A stretch of 64,000 nucleotides of DNA from Colius striatus (Eukaryota; Chordata; Aves; Coliiformes; Coliidae): contig NC_084771.1 in assembly GCF_028858725.1 (NCBI RefSeq), forward strand, positions 6,290,915 to 6,354,914. The letters are read 5' to 3'. The notes under the pieces were generated by a model. It made no database searches and was not told where the DNA came from. It saw only the letters and a list, made by a program, of their open reading frames with translations. Both the position numbers and the translations under genes were made by a program. Positions 26,401 through 36,727 of the stretch are shown piece by piece (the first letter of the stretch is position 1; the number at the start of each line of letters is the position of its first letter).

Positions 26401-29400
26401 CCTACATTAAACTGCCCTGCAAAGACTTCACTTGTTCTGCCTTTACACTTCTGGTCTCTGTAAACACAAAGTTACAGGTTCACCAGTTTGGGAGACAAAT
26501 GCAATGTGCAAGAGGTGCCCAGGTTGCACAGTCAACACCTGCTTCTTCACATTCATTAAAGAAATTATTGTCATCCAGTACTACTTTGGGGTGTGCTACA
26601 GGTAAGTTTATTCTGAACCAAGCATATTGTAGGGCCTGGAGAAGGGTCAGCTCACAGTATTTAGCAGGCTGCAATGTAACTTAATGTCTTCATAGCAGGT
26701 GTTTTTAGCTACAAATGACACGCTGTTCATGAATTAAAGCCCATCAAGGCAAGGTTTAGATCTTGGGGTCAACTAAACCCCCTGCTTCAAAGCAAAGTAT
26801 GGCAACATATTGCTTAACTGATTCAGATGAAGCATACACAATGTACAGGATAACCAGAACCATTTTGAGCCATTGCATCTAAGTCCCAGACAAGCAAACC
26901 CCTATAATGCCATTGCTAAGTAGGGTGGGACTCCATGGCACATCTCAAGGCAACATGTGCATTGAAGATCCCTGCTAGAGCTCAGTGTTGATGCCTCCAC
27001 AGTCTCCGTATCTTACACGGCTGTCATCATAAACCCTCTTCCCACAGAAACAGCTTGGAAAAGCTGTCATGGTGTGTTCAGGGCGAGCAAAGCTGCAAGC
27101 TGACTCTCACAAGAGGGAGGATTTTCAGACTTGCCTATTTTTGGGTTTTCCATCCTCTCCCATACAAATGAAGGACTGGAGCCTTAGCCCTTGAGTTTCA
27201 TAACCAAGAAAAGCAGAATGACTCAGACTGCTAACTACAATGGCAGCTTTACAATTGCACACTACCTTCTTGTGAAGCCCATTTTAAGGTCTAATAAACT
27301 TGTACCTGATGCAAAGCATCACATGCCTTCAAAACTTATTAAAAATGTCAGTTATGGAGCTTGCCACCTCCACATACTTTCCCCTTCTCTACCACTCACC
27401 TCGATTCCACACCCAACGCCACACGGAACATTAGTTCAATCTAAGAAATGTTTATCATTTTGCCTGTGCAATACTCTGAGGTAACACTAACCAACACCAT
27501 GTATGTTTTTCCAACTCTTGTGAGGCCCTGGCAAAGCTTTTTGCAGTGAATAATTAACTTCCAGCTGTTTGACAACTTTGTGTGTCACAGGAGCCAACTC
27601 AAGGACTCCAGTTCCAAGTCAGCACCTCCAGCCTCACTTCAGGTATCTCAGCTCTTTCAGGCATTGGAACTGTTCTGCACTGTTTCAATTTGCTTTAAAC
27701 TATCCAAATTCATCTTCAGTTAAGTCAAAGACTCTTTAATTTAATTTAAAGGCCTCACTGCAACCTGAGGCAAATTCTGTAATCTTTATTTTCACAGATT
27801 GCAAAAGACAAACCCTCTAATGTCTCTATCAGCATTTACCAAGAAAACAGAGCAACGGGACCCTTTCCCCTTTGAGCATAGATGTAGCTACAGCTTCATT
27901 TGAGGAAGCCAGTAGTTTTGTAGGCATTTTTAAGAAAAAACAAGGTATAAAATATGGTAAGTTGGGAAGTTATTTCAGAACAAGGAAAAAGCTACCATCA
28001 CATACACACACACGCTCCAATACTTCAGATTCCAGAAGCTTCTTCCCCTTTTCTGAAAGTCCAAAGCTTTGTATCATCTTTAAGCAGAGTGAAGTTAAGC
28101 ACTCAGAGTTTTGCCAAGATTATTTCATGTTGTCTGGGGAATGCCTTGTGCAACCCATGCACCTGCTGGGGATTCCTCTCCCCAGGAACCAGCACAGCTC
28201 AGCCCACAGCTTGCCCAGCCCTTCACTCGGGTATACCTGCAAGCAGTCCTCGCTCTTGGTGGTATTAGCAATCCATTCCAACATCTTAATCTAATACTCA
28301 ATGAACATTAATTTTTCCTTAGGTTCGACTGGGATTTTAATGTCAAAGAGAAAACAGTTTCAAAGAAGGTGTTGGAAGGGGAAGAAAGAAAACAGTACAG
28401 CCCTTCTGCCTGAGAGTTGCACGCACGTTTCCCTTTGTAGAAGGCGTTTTCTGACAGGCTGGCAATGGTTAGCTGACTGGAAGTTGTTTAAATCACAGTG
28501 GCAGAATCAGTCCAGACTCTTATTTTGTTTCACAGAAGACAACGATTCAGCAGACTAGTGAACTGTTGCCTCTGACTGCTCTAAGAGGACTGAAAAATGA
28601 AGAAGGCTATTATTAACAGATTAAAGGCTGCAGGCATTCTACTCCAGCTGAGTAGGTTCTGCCAGTGAAGTACTACTGGATGAAGATTTTTTTTTAAGAG
28701 CTTGCACAATCTTGCAGAGAAGTTTTCAGAGAAGGCAGTTGCAAAAAAAACTGTCCAAAGAACCACAGCAATAACCTCTCACACCTCCATCCCACAGCCA
28801 GAGAAAGTCCCATCTGACCACCACATAAGCCACATGCTGAGAAAAAGCAGAAAGGAGGAAATAACTTGTGATTGTTTCATTACAAAAAGAAGAGTAAAAA
28901 GCAGACTTCAGAGTTTGGATTCTCAAGGAAAGGACAGGCTCTCCTTAAGCACAGCAGAATCATAGAATGGTAGGGGTTGGAAGGGACCTCTAGAGATCAT
29001 CCAGTCCAACCCCACCTAGATCAGGTCACACAGAAACATGTCCAGGTGGGTTTGGAAGCCTCCAGAGAAGGAGGCTCCATAATATCCCTGGGCAGCCTGT
29101 GCCAGGGCTCCCTCATCTGAACTATGAAATAGTTTCTTCTTATGTTTAAATGGAACTTTTTGCTTTTCAGCTTCATCCCATATCTGAAGACCTCAAGGAG
29201 TTGAAATCCCTCTGACCCCTAACATCAGCAAAAAGGCATTAGGGGATCAAACCATCTCCTGTCCTTTAACATGAAAGACACTGTCAGTTGACTCTCCAAC
29301 AACTCCCTCCCCGACGGGCACCTCAGGCATGGCAGAAGAACACCCATGATACTGCCTTTTGGGTTTAGAAACGATGCCTGAATATTTCTAATCTCACAGT

Positions 29401-32400
29401 ATTGAAATAGTGAGAGACAGGGGATTTCTGGTGCTTATCCCACAGGCTGGTACAAGTTCACTGTTATCTGTTACAGTAGAAGAGAAAATAAACTAACAGC
29501 GTCCACAGACTGAGCCAATATTACAGACGTGATGTGACTCAACTCAGATGAAAGGTTGGCATCACCAGGCACACAAAAGCCATTGGTACCATGCTGTGGA
29601 CACAAAGGCTATACTCAGCCAAGGTAAAAGAATTGCTCACTTCCAGGCTACTTTGCAGTTATTTCAAGCAACAGCTCCTTAAGACCCCAGCTTTTAGTCT
29701 GAACTGTCTTCTTGCTCACACTACTACCAAGCTTCATGAAATCTTTCAGCTTGCTTCAGTTGGCAGCAGAAACTGTGCCTGAGCTCTTCCTCCTCAACAT
29801 AAAAGTCTTTCAAAGTACAGAGGCAAACATTCAGAGAATCACAGAATGGTAAGGGTTGGAAGTGACCTCTAGAAATCATCTAGTCCAACTCTCCTGCTAA
29901 AGCATGTCCACCACCACTAGATTCAACAGCAAGACACTTGAAAAAGTTGCAAAATTGTCAGGAGTACTCAGGAGCAGAAAGCAATAGCCAGAGCTTTAAA
30001 AGGAAAATGTTTAAAAAACAAAGGGAGGAGCATTACAGGAGAGAGCACTTTCAAAGATCTTCAGCATGGGGAGAACAGAAGAGAAACCCCCTGCTAACTA
30101 GTGGTTGTGTCACACAAAAGAAATACCAATTTCAGAGAACTCATGCCCACAGCAGTCTTTGCCTGGAAACACGTATCACCATATGCTCCTGACCAACACT
30201 ACCTTTATACATGGGACCACACTGCTTGGGATCTACCACTCACATTTGTCTAGGGAAGACTCTTCAGTGAGGTTGGCCTCCAGATCACTCATCATTTCCC
30301 ATAGGTAAGGAAGTTGTCCACACTAGGAAGTGTGGCAGAACTTTTAGCAAACAGGCTGGGTGTCTAAAGGAGCACCAAATGTAGTTTTATGTGACATGAG
30401 CTTCCGTGGGCACCCAGGGGATACTTGAGGTAGAAATCATCCTGCATTCTATTTAGTTTAAATAGTGTTTAAACTTACTAAGTGAATCTAACATTTACCA
30501 GCTTTTTCTCCCTGTTTTTATTCCCCTCTTTCTAAGCCTTTAAGACTTATGCAAATACTGTCAGGCCCTAAATCTTAGAACATCAGAACATGAAAACATC
30601 CTTTAAAACAGCAGCTAAGAAGAGTGTGCTTATGAAGGGCACCGAGATGAATGAGAGCTGGAGGATAGCTCCCTCCACATGCTGCTGGGCAGTGTGCTTG
30701 CAAAAGTGTCCTCTTCTGATCCAGCAAGCATGGAAAACCCTCTGGAGAAATGACAATCAACATTCCCTAATGAGAATCCTTTGGTGAATTGACTTGGTGG
30801 CTTTCAGCACTTTTGAGTTAATACATTGCTCACCCTCTTCAAATGAGATTGAGCTCACAGCTAATAACCTTTGCTCTCAACATGCTCCTAGCAGCTAAGT
30901 GCTCACCTGAAACAGGTAAGCATGAGAGAGCTAATGATAATGTAAGTCAGGATGATGGAAGCCCGAAGGCATCTGTCTGCACAAAGACAACGGGTCACAT
31001 TTGATCCAGTGGGGAGCAGTGCTGAGCCCAACTGCTGTTTGCTCCCAGCATATGTTTGACTGGGGGCAAACAAGTAGCACCACTGTTCTGGGGCCATATA
31101 TCCCAGACAGTGAAGCCTCTGCTACACAGATGTTAGTTGGGATTTCAATTAATCCTTTCACATTTCAGCAGCCTGTGAACCCAAAGAGTAAGGGTACTTC
31201 ACAGACCCATTCCAGGCTATCCAAGGGTTGGTGCATACCCTGCAGTTTTCCACAGCACAGAGGTGCCCAAGTCAGATCCAAAAGAGCAAGGGCAGGGATC
31301 AGAAGCTGTCAGGAGCACCTATTAGTCTATCCTGCTTTTCAGTGCCTCTCACACTCGCTCACAGACCTCAGTGCTGTGGGCAGCTCCAAATCCCTATTGC
31401 ACCCCTGCCATACCCTGCAGGTGGGAGATCAGGGTCACCATCCAGACTCTGTGAACCACCATCAGTTATCTGAATGCCACTAGAGCCGTGACATTCATTT
31501 ACTCTAAACTGGGCAGCCAGGAGAACTGGATCTAACACATAAAGACAAAGTCATAGCACACACACACCAAATAGCTATCCTCAGGCTCAAAGAGCTACAA
31601 ACTTCAGGAAGGAACTGGGGGCAGGAAGGGCTAAATAATCTGCAGAGGCTCACCCAGCCACAGCCAAGGAACATGGGAGAGCAAGTGTCATTCATTAGAC
31701 CTTGCATCCTCATTCCTCTCCTGGGATGTGTTCAGTACAAGTCTTCACTCACTGCAACAGAGAGCTGCACTATTTGTTGACACAACATTTACAAAGCATC
31801 GGCACAGCCTGCCTTGGGATGACTATTCTGCCTCAACCTTTCACAGGAACAGTTTTACAGGTCACATCAGCTTTTTAATAGCATACCAAATGTTTAGCTT
31901 GTTTCTAAAGATCATGCCTCACATAAAGTTGGAGCAGAGCACAATTAGACACTTTTGTTCGTTCCTCTAAGCATATGGAGATTGCCCTTCACCTCAGGGA
32001 AATTCCCAAAGAACAAGTTCAGTGGCACCACTACATATTTAACCTTTCCTTCCCCTTTCACCCATTGATGCAAGTTTACACTTGAGCCAGATCTTGTTAG
32101 CCTGAGACCTGCTGTGACTGTTTTAGCCTGAATTATTTAGCTGTGTTCCCCCAGAATAAGCCCTCTGCAGATCAGGTGATCTGCTTCTCAAGGCTACAGT
32201 TACAGGACAAGAGAGAAACCAAAGAAACTTATCACAATAGCTTTCTGACCTGCAAAGAAACCTTCTTTACCTGCTGCAGGGAAAGACTTAAGACAAAGAA
32301 CACTTTCCAAGGTTATCACCATACTTAGACACCACAGCCACGCAACAGCCTGCTTTTATCTTAAGTCAAGGTCCACCTTGCTGATGGTTTTCTCCAAGCA

Positions 32401-35400
32401 AATCTCTTTTTCAGAAGGTCAATACAGATTACAGAGAGGTGCAATTATAAGCACACAGAAATGTACCTGGAAACCCTGCTCAGCCTGCCACAGAGCGGTA
32501 CCATCTTCTTAAAACAAGCACAACGAGAACTCAAGTTAGCTAACTGATAGGGGTTTGCACTTATAAAGGCACAAAGTAAATACTACTTTGGACTCCATTA
32601 AATCCTTGACATTCTATGTGTTAGAAAGGATTAGGCAGGATTTGATCATATCTGATTTGGCTATTTATTGCATTCAGTTGCTTTTATTGCCAGGGTGGCT
32701 CGGAGGTTTTTGTGTGGGGTTGGGTTTTTTATTTGTTTCTTCAAAAGTTGGCACAACAGAAAGTTTCCACACAGGGCACTGATATAAGCAAGAAAGAATT
32801 CATAGGACTATAAACGTGATGGTCACAAGAAAAGCTTCTGGAAGCAGCATGACCAGGACAAACACTGCTGTCAAGTACAGGTGCATTTAAGTCTCTGAAC
32901 AAGAAAGTTGCTTCAAAAGCTCTAGAAAGAAGGCTCAGTGTGCTGTCAGATAAGCTTCTCTTAATAATTTTGTGTTGCTACCAAAGTTCTGCAAAGTCAA
33001 GCATGTCGTGCCATAGGTTTTATCAAAGCCCATGCCCAGAGACTGTCCCCTCTGCCAGGCAGGCAGCTGCTCCCCTGGCTCAGCCCTCTCCCTGCTGCAG
33101 TGGAGGCAGGAGGACATGCTGCCCCAGTCACACCATGAGATGGGAAAGCTCCAAGGCTTAGTTCCCCCTTGCCCCAGCAAAGCCACCTTCCTCTACTTCC
33201 CACTTGGGTGGGAAGCACTTGGAAGAAGTGCTGGGCCTTTTTTTTGGTTTCACTTGACAATCCAGTTAAAGCAGAAATGAAGCCAATGAGGAAATCCAGG
33301 CTATGAAGTCACTGTCAGCACAGCTACAGCCGTTACAGCAACAGCAGGAGCTGGTGTTGCACAAAAAACGTTCTTTAATGAGCAGTCCTACCCTCACCAC
33401 TGCCTCCAGAAGTGCTGCAGCAGCTTGTGCCACCATTGGAGGCCAGGAAAGGAGACCCATCCCAAAGTGTAGTTCAGCAAAGGGCAACCTGGCCAGCTCT
33501 TACCTCTTCAGTCTCAGCTCAGCTGACAGCACTACACCTCATGGGCATTATACAAGGAGTGTCCTGCACTTGGCAACACAAACGAGGATGATTACTCCTA
33601 GCTTGCTTCCTCTTGGCCATGTTATGTGTGTGGAAAGCTTACAATGTTTGCCAAGTTTCACTGGAGAGAGTTGGATCCCAGCAGGGGCACCCTGAGCACC
33701 AAAGCCCCCTGAGCAGGAGGAAGAGCAGCACCGTGGCAAGAAGTGAGAACAGGGACTCACATACACTGTGACAAAAGAAAAAGATAGCTTGAGTCCAGAG
33801 AGGAAGAAAGGGGAGGGTGGAATGGGAGGGAAAGTGAGGGACTAAAGGACAAGGAATAAAAGCAACAGCAGCAACAAGTTCAGCCCAGTAACTGTGCTCA
33901 GACATGGCAAGGAGTTGTCACACAGATAAAATACAGAGTTTAACAAATGCAGTCTTCTCCAAGAAGTCCCTGGCCTGTTTGTCTGAAGTTTAGATGGGAA
34001 GTTTCAACATGCCCTCAGGCCAGTAGCCATTCATGCAGGACATTCAGAACTGCTAGAGCCACATCAGTCCTTCAGCAGAAAGCTTAAGGACAGCATGGAA
34101 AAGGAGGGAGATCCTCTTGGAGCAGAGGGCTCATTTCAGGAGGCAGCTTCTAGCAATATTAAGATGCTGTAGGTCTCCCAGCAGCTAGGATGGAGGAGAA
34201 GGTAGGAGCACATACACCTTCTCCTCAGGAACAGGCTCAGCAGTGACCTGCCTAGGACAGTCATGCCAAAGGAGCTCCTCAGAGCTACAGGATTCATCAG
34301 GCTCACTCACAGTGAGCAGGGCTGAGGACAGAGATGTCAGTTCAGCAGCAGGACCTTGCCCAGCAATAGCCAGATCTCGATAACATTGGTCAACTGATGA
34401 TGGGACTACATAAAAAAGCTCTACCTCAGAAAGGCCAGAGCCCATCTAGATTGTATGTTTTATACCCTTAAAGCAGTCATGCAGCTCATTAAGATAGCAC
34501 ACAACAAACCTCCAGAGGCAGTTACTGTTTCCTTGTCTCACTGGAACACTTGCCCCTACCAGTGGCAGAAACCCTCTGCACTCCCTCTAAGAGAGGTGCT
34601 GCAAGGATATAGATATTTTTCAAACCAGTGAAAGCTTTAAGACTCTGCTGTATTTCTCTCCAGATGATGTGGCTTCCCAAAGCAGTGCCACTTGGCAGAA
34701 TACCAACACATCTGAGAGGTGTGTGCCCAGAGGGCTGGACACAGCCACCAAAGCCATCCGACCCTGTCCCACCGCAGACCCAGCACCTGCTCCTGCGTTA
34801 GCAGAAGGCAGTTACACAGCCTTCAGCCCAAGGCTGTTTCTCAGGAAACACTAGCCTGAAACACAGCCAAATCTCATCCTTCATTTGAAGGACGGGCAGT
34901 TTGGAAAACAAAACCACTGCTGGCAAGTCAGCAGCTTTCTAGAGGGATAGAAGAGAGGCTTTATCATCAGCCTCTGCAAAATGGAAACAACTTTTAAAGT
35001 CACTTGTACTGGAAGTGGCATTTTGCTGCCGAAAAGTTACCTATGGAAGGCTCTTCTGTTCTGCCTGTTTGTGAGCTGGTCAGCGTGCAGGCCATGGGGA
35101 GAAATGTAGTGTCTGAATGTGGAAATCCAGCCTATTTCAGGGCTCAACTCTACTGCACAGACTTCACAGGCTTCAGAAAAAGCCCAGCATCCCCCAGCTC
35201 CAGGCAGCTACCCGATCGTGACAGAAAACCAAACAAACCAGAGACACTCCCACCTTTGCCCCCCACACACCTGCAACCAGGGCTCAGCTTGCCCAGGCCA
35301 GAGAGCTCAGGCAGCCGCCTGCTCGCCCTCAGCCCACCGACAGCACCCTCGGCTATCGGACAGCGTTACTCATTAATCAGAGACACTTCAACGACAGCAG

Positions 35401-36052
35401 CAGCGCCCTGAACGGGACGGGCAAGTCCAGGCAGAAACGCTTCTCGTCCAGGAGAGTCGGGAGGCAACGCCAGGCTCTCACCGAGCACCGGGGCTGGGAA
35501 CGTCCCGCCGGGGCTGGTCCCGCCGGGGCTCACAGCCGACGTGCGCTCCCCTGCCGCAGAGGCCCGCACGCAGGGACCCTCCTCCCGCCGCCCCCGCAGC
35601 CGCTCACCGTGATGGGACATGGGCAGCACCTCGTTGCCGGTGCCGCGGTAGTTGTAGATGACGGCGGCGGCGGCCCCGCGGTCCGCGGCCAGACGGATCT
35701 TGTCGGCGAAGGAGCAGCCGCCGCCGCGCTGGATGAGCGCGAACCAGCCCGGCGAGGAGCCGGAGCCGGGCGGGGGGGCCCCGCTGAAGTTGGTGCGGGA
35801 GCTGCAGGCATTGAAGGAGTCGCGGCCGTCGGGCAGCACCAGCACCCCCGCGGCCGCCTGCACCGGCGAGTCCTGCCCGTACAGGCCGCTCTCGCTCGCC
35901 TCCCAGCCGCTCCGGTTGTGCTCCGCGCCGCCCTCCCACGACACGTTCAGCCAGGCGCTCCACACCGCCGCCGCTGCCGCCGCCCCGGGGCCCGGCGACG
36001 AGACGCCGCACAGCAGCGCGGCCGCTGCCACCAGCGCGGCCCCCGGCCACAT
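11354..36052 (-). CDS. RNF128: RNF128 (GRAIL) E3 ubiquitin ligase, full CDS (445 aa, 7 exons)
   Basis: Spliced CDS on the minus strand: 36052-35608, 23332-23085, 16896-16825, 16226-16144, 13914-13818, 13017-12768, 11496-11354. RNF128/GRAIL is an endosomal single-pass E3 ligase known for T-cell anergy. The protein has an Ala-rich signal peptide, a PA domain with [19 protein letters not shown]-like and GNEVLPMSH motifs (about 35-170), a membrane span (about 193-216), [16 protein letters not shown]2 with C264, C267, C282, H284, H287, C290, C301, C304 and Trp294, and an acidic tail ending [11 protein letters not shown]. Exon 1 is the type of the 428-residue human isoform. Exon 2 [11 protein letters not shown] matches human closely. 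The protein is slightly longer than human because of tail repeats. Promoter is a CpG island. Neighbours L1 and L2 lie on the same strand. Confidence 0.93.
11497..12767 (-). other. RNF128: RNF128 intron 6
   Basis: 1271 bp, compared with 116 bp in L2. Its 3' end (11505-11595) is homologous to the whole short L2 intron 6. An antisense-looking hydrophobic frame at 11920-12264 has no family match. Confidence 0.75.
12765..12895 (-). repeat. RNF128: 45-bp coding tandem repeat in RNF128 exon 6
   Basis: Nearly three units of 45 bp, in frame, encode acidic 15-residue repeats: [30 protein letters not shown] and a partial [10 protein letters not shown]1 has only the first part and L2 a different sequence here. 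Confidence 0.85.
12768..13017 (-). CDS. RNF128: RNF128 exon 6 (acidic tail with repeats)
   Basis: Acceptor TTCACCCAG, good donor GTACGT. 83 codons plus one base starting [20 protein letters not shown], followed by acidic repeats. It is 90 bp longer than L2 exon 6 because of the 45-bp repeat. Confidence 0.88.
13818..13914 (-). CDS. RNF128: RNF128 exon 5 (second half of RING-H2)
   Basis: Acceptor CCCCCAG, donor GTGAGG. Encodes [28 protein letters not shown]. All expected zinc ligands and the E2-contact Trp are present. Confidence 0.93.
13915..16143 (-). other. RNF128: RNF128 intron 4
   Basis: 2.2 kb intron. The exon-4-proximal part (about 15754-16143) is nearly identical to the matching intron of L2 (5291-5679) and L1 (45740-46125). 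The rest, 13990-15600, is unique AT-rich DNA without a recognised repeat or gene. Confidence 0.8.
16144..16226 (-). CDS. RNF128: RNF128 exon 4 (first half of RING-H2)
   Basis: Acceptor CTTTAG, donor GTGAGT. Encodes [27 protein letters not shown], with the intact first CxxC zinc pair. Confidence 0.92.
16825..16896 (-). CDS. RNF128: RNF128 exon 3 (linker)
   Basis: 24 codons: [20 protein letters not shown], then QGDK. Closest of the three copies to the human RQLKADAKKAIGRLQLRT segment. Confidence 0.92.
16897..23084 (-). other. RNF128: RNF128 intron 2
   Basis: 6.2 kb intron. Only the part next to exon 3 (to about 17100) resembles the other copies. It contains one CR1 (18305-18722). The rest is AT-rich with small frames on both strands and no gene signal that I can support. 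Confidence 0.75.
18305..18722 (+). mobile_element. CR1 LINE 3' fragment in RNF128 intron 2
   Basis: Plus-strand CR1 with the end of ORF2 (GGATCTGGGGCTCTTTAGCC) and the 3' terminus (GATTCTATGATTCCATGATT). 5'-truncated and moderately diverged. Confidence 0.88.
23085..23332 (-). CDS. RNF128: RNF128 exon 2 (end of PA domain and membrane span)
   Basis: 248 nt. Encodes [32 protein letters not shown], then the membrane span [20 protein letters not shown] and RAQSNSQ. The [11 protein letters not shown] stretch is the RNF128 signature, absent from L1 and L2. Confidence 0.93.
23333..23826 (-). repeat. relic of the L-type intron 1 inside RNF128 intron 1
   Basis: Nearly collinear with L2 intron 1 (7355-7882), including runs such as CTCATGGACTGTGTCATCTC. 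The match stops abruptly at GAGCAA (23826). In L2 that point is 113 bp from the end of exon 1, so the L-type first exon itself is missing here. Confidence 0.88.
28956..29185 (-). mobile_element. CR1 LINE 3' fragment in RNF128 intron 1
   Basis: Minus-strand CR1 3' end: AGAATCATAGAATGG, GGGTTGGAAGGGACC, TCCAGTCCAACCCC, then the 3' part of the element to about CTTCATCCCAT. Similar in sequence to the copy in L2 intron 5. Confidence 0.9.
29835..29915 (-). mobile_element. short CR1 LINE 3' end
   Basis: About 80 bp of CR1 3' terminus on the minus strand (GAATCACAGAATGG, GGGTTGGAAG, TAGTCCAACT). Confidence 0.82.
35608..36052 (-). CDS. RNF128: RNF128 exon 1 (signal peptide and PA domain, CpG type)
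   Basis: 148 codons plus one base, donor GTGAGC. Encodes [19 protein letters not shown], a poly-Ala run, [33 protein letters not shown] and [13 protein letters not shown]. The human 428-residue isoform has VWTAYLNVSW, EEGVYGQDSPLE and GTRNEVIPMSH at the same places. An out-of-frame ATG starts 5 nt upstream. Confidence 0.93.
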
Positions 36053-36076
36053 CCCATCCCGGCCCGGCACGGCCCT

Positions 36077-36100
36077 GCCGCCGCCGCCGCCGCCGCCGCC
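36077..36100. repeat. RNF128: (CCG/CGG)8 in RNF128 5' leader
   Basis: Eight CGG-type triplets (transcript sense GGC) about 25 bp upstream of the start codon, within the likely 5' untranslated region. Confidence 0.85.
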
Positions 36101-36344
36101 TAAAATCGCCCCGTCCCGCGGGGGGGAGGAGCGCGGCCGCCCACGGAGGAGGAGCGGGGCCGCCCCCGCCGCGCCACGGGCCCTCCACGCCCCGGCGGCT
36201 GCGGGAGCCACGCCGGGAACCTCCGGCCCCGGGAAGCCCCGACGGCCCGCAGGTGGCGGGGAGCGGGGGAGGTGTTCCGAGCCGCCTCCCGGGGCAGCGG
36301 GTCGCCACGCCCGGTCGCTTCCCAGGGGGGTGCGGCGCTTCCCT

Positions 36345-36727
36345 CTCAGTCCCCTCCGGGATAAACAGCCCCAGGTCTCGCAGCCTTTCCTCATGAGAGA
36401 GACGCTCCAGTCCCTGGATCATCTTGGTAGCCCTCCACTGGACTCTCTCCATGAGTTCTCTACCACTTTTGAACTGGGGAGCCCAGAACTGGATGCAGGA
36501 CTCCAGATGAGACCTCACCAGGGCAGAGTAGAGGAGGAGAACATCCCTCAACTTGCTGCCCACACTCTTCTTGATGCACCCCAGGATGCCATTGGCCTTT
36601 TTGGCCACTGCTGCCTCATATTTAGTTTGCTGTCCACCAGCACTCCCAGGTTCCTCTCCCAGAGCTGCTCTCCAGCAGGTCACCCCCAGCCTGTCCTTGT
36701 GCATGGGGTTGTTCCTCCCCAGGTGCA
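36345..36727 (-). mobile_element. CR1 LINE internal fragment (RT end) upstream of RNF128
   Basis: Minus-strand piece of CR1 ORF2; frame reads [37 protein letters not shown] and ERLSHEERLRDLGLF. Both the 5' part and the usual 3' terminus are missing, unusual for CR1, which normally keeps its 3' end. Starts about 290 bp upstream of the RNF128 ATG. Confidence 0.88.

Larger units (their letters stand above)
23827..35607 (-). other. RNF128: RNF128 intron 1, remaining 11.8 kb
   Basis: Unique, mostly AT-rich intron with two CR1 3' fragments (28956, 29835). No convincing exon, RNA gene or conserved family was seen in 23.8-28.9, 30.0-35.5 kb. The last 100 bp belong to the RNF128 CpG island. Confidence 0.7.
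35500..36340 (-). promoter_or_regulatory. RNF128: RNF128 CpG-island promoter and exon 1
   Basis: Very GC- and CpG-rich over exon 1 and about 290 bp upstream, ending where CR1 sequence begins at about 36345. No TATA box. The short upstream reach suggests a compact promoter. Confidence 0.75.

Noticed and set aside
25448-26684. Two short minus-strand frames and one plus-strand frame in RNF128 intron 1
   Set aside because: Lengths are within chance for AT-rich DNA and no motif was recognised.
34185-34445. 86-codon acidic frame on the minus strand with TATAAAA just upstream
   Set aside because: The TATA-like element is too close to the ATG for a normal promoter, and no homologue or splice support is seen.
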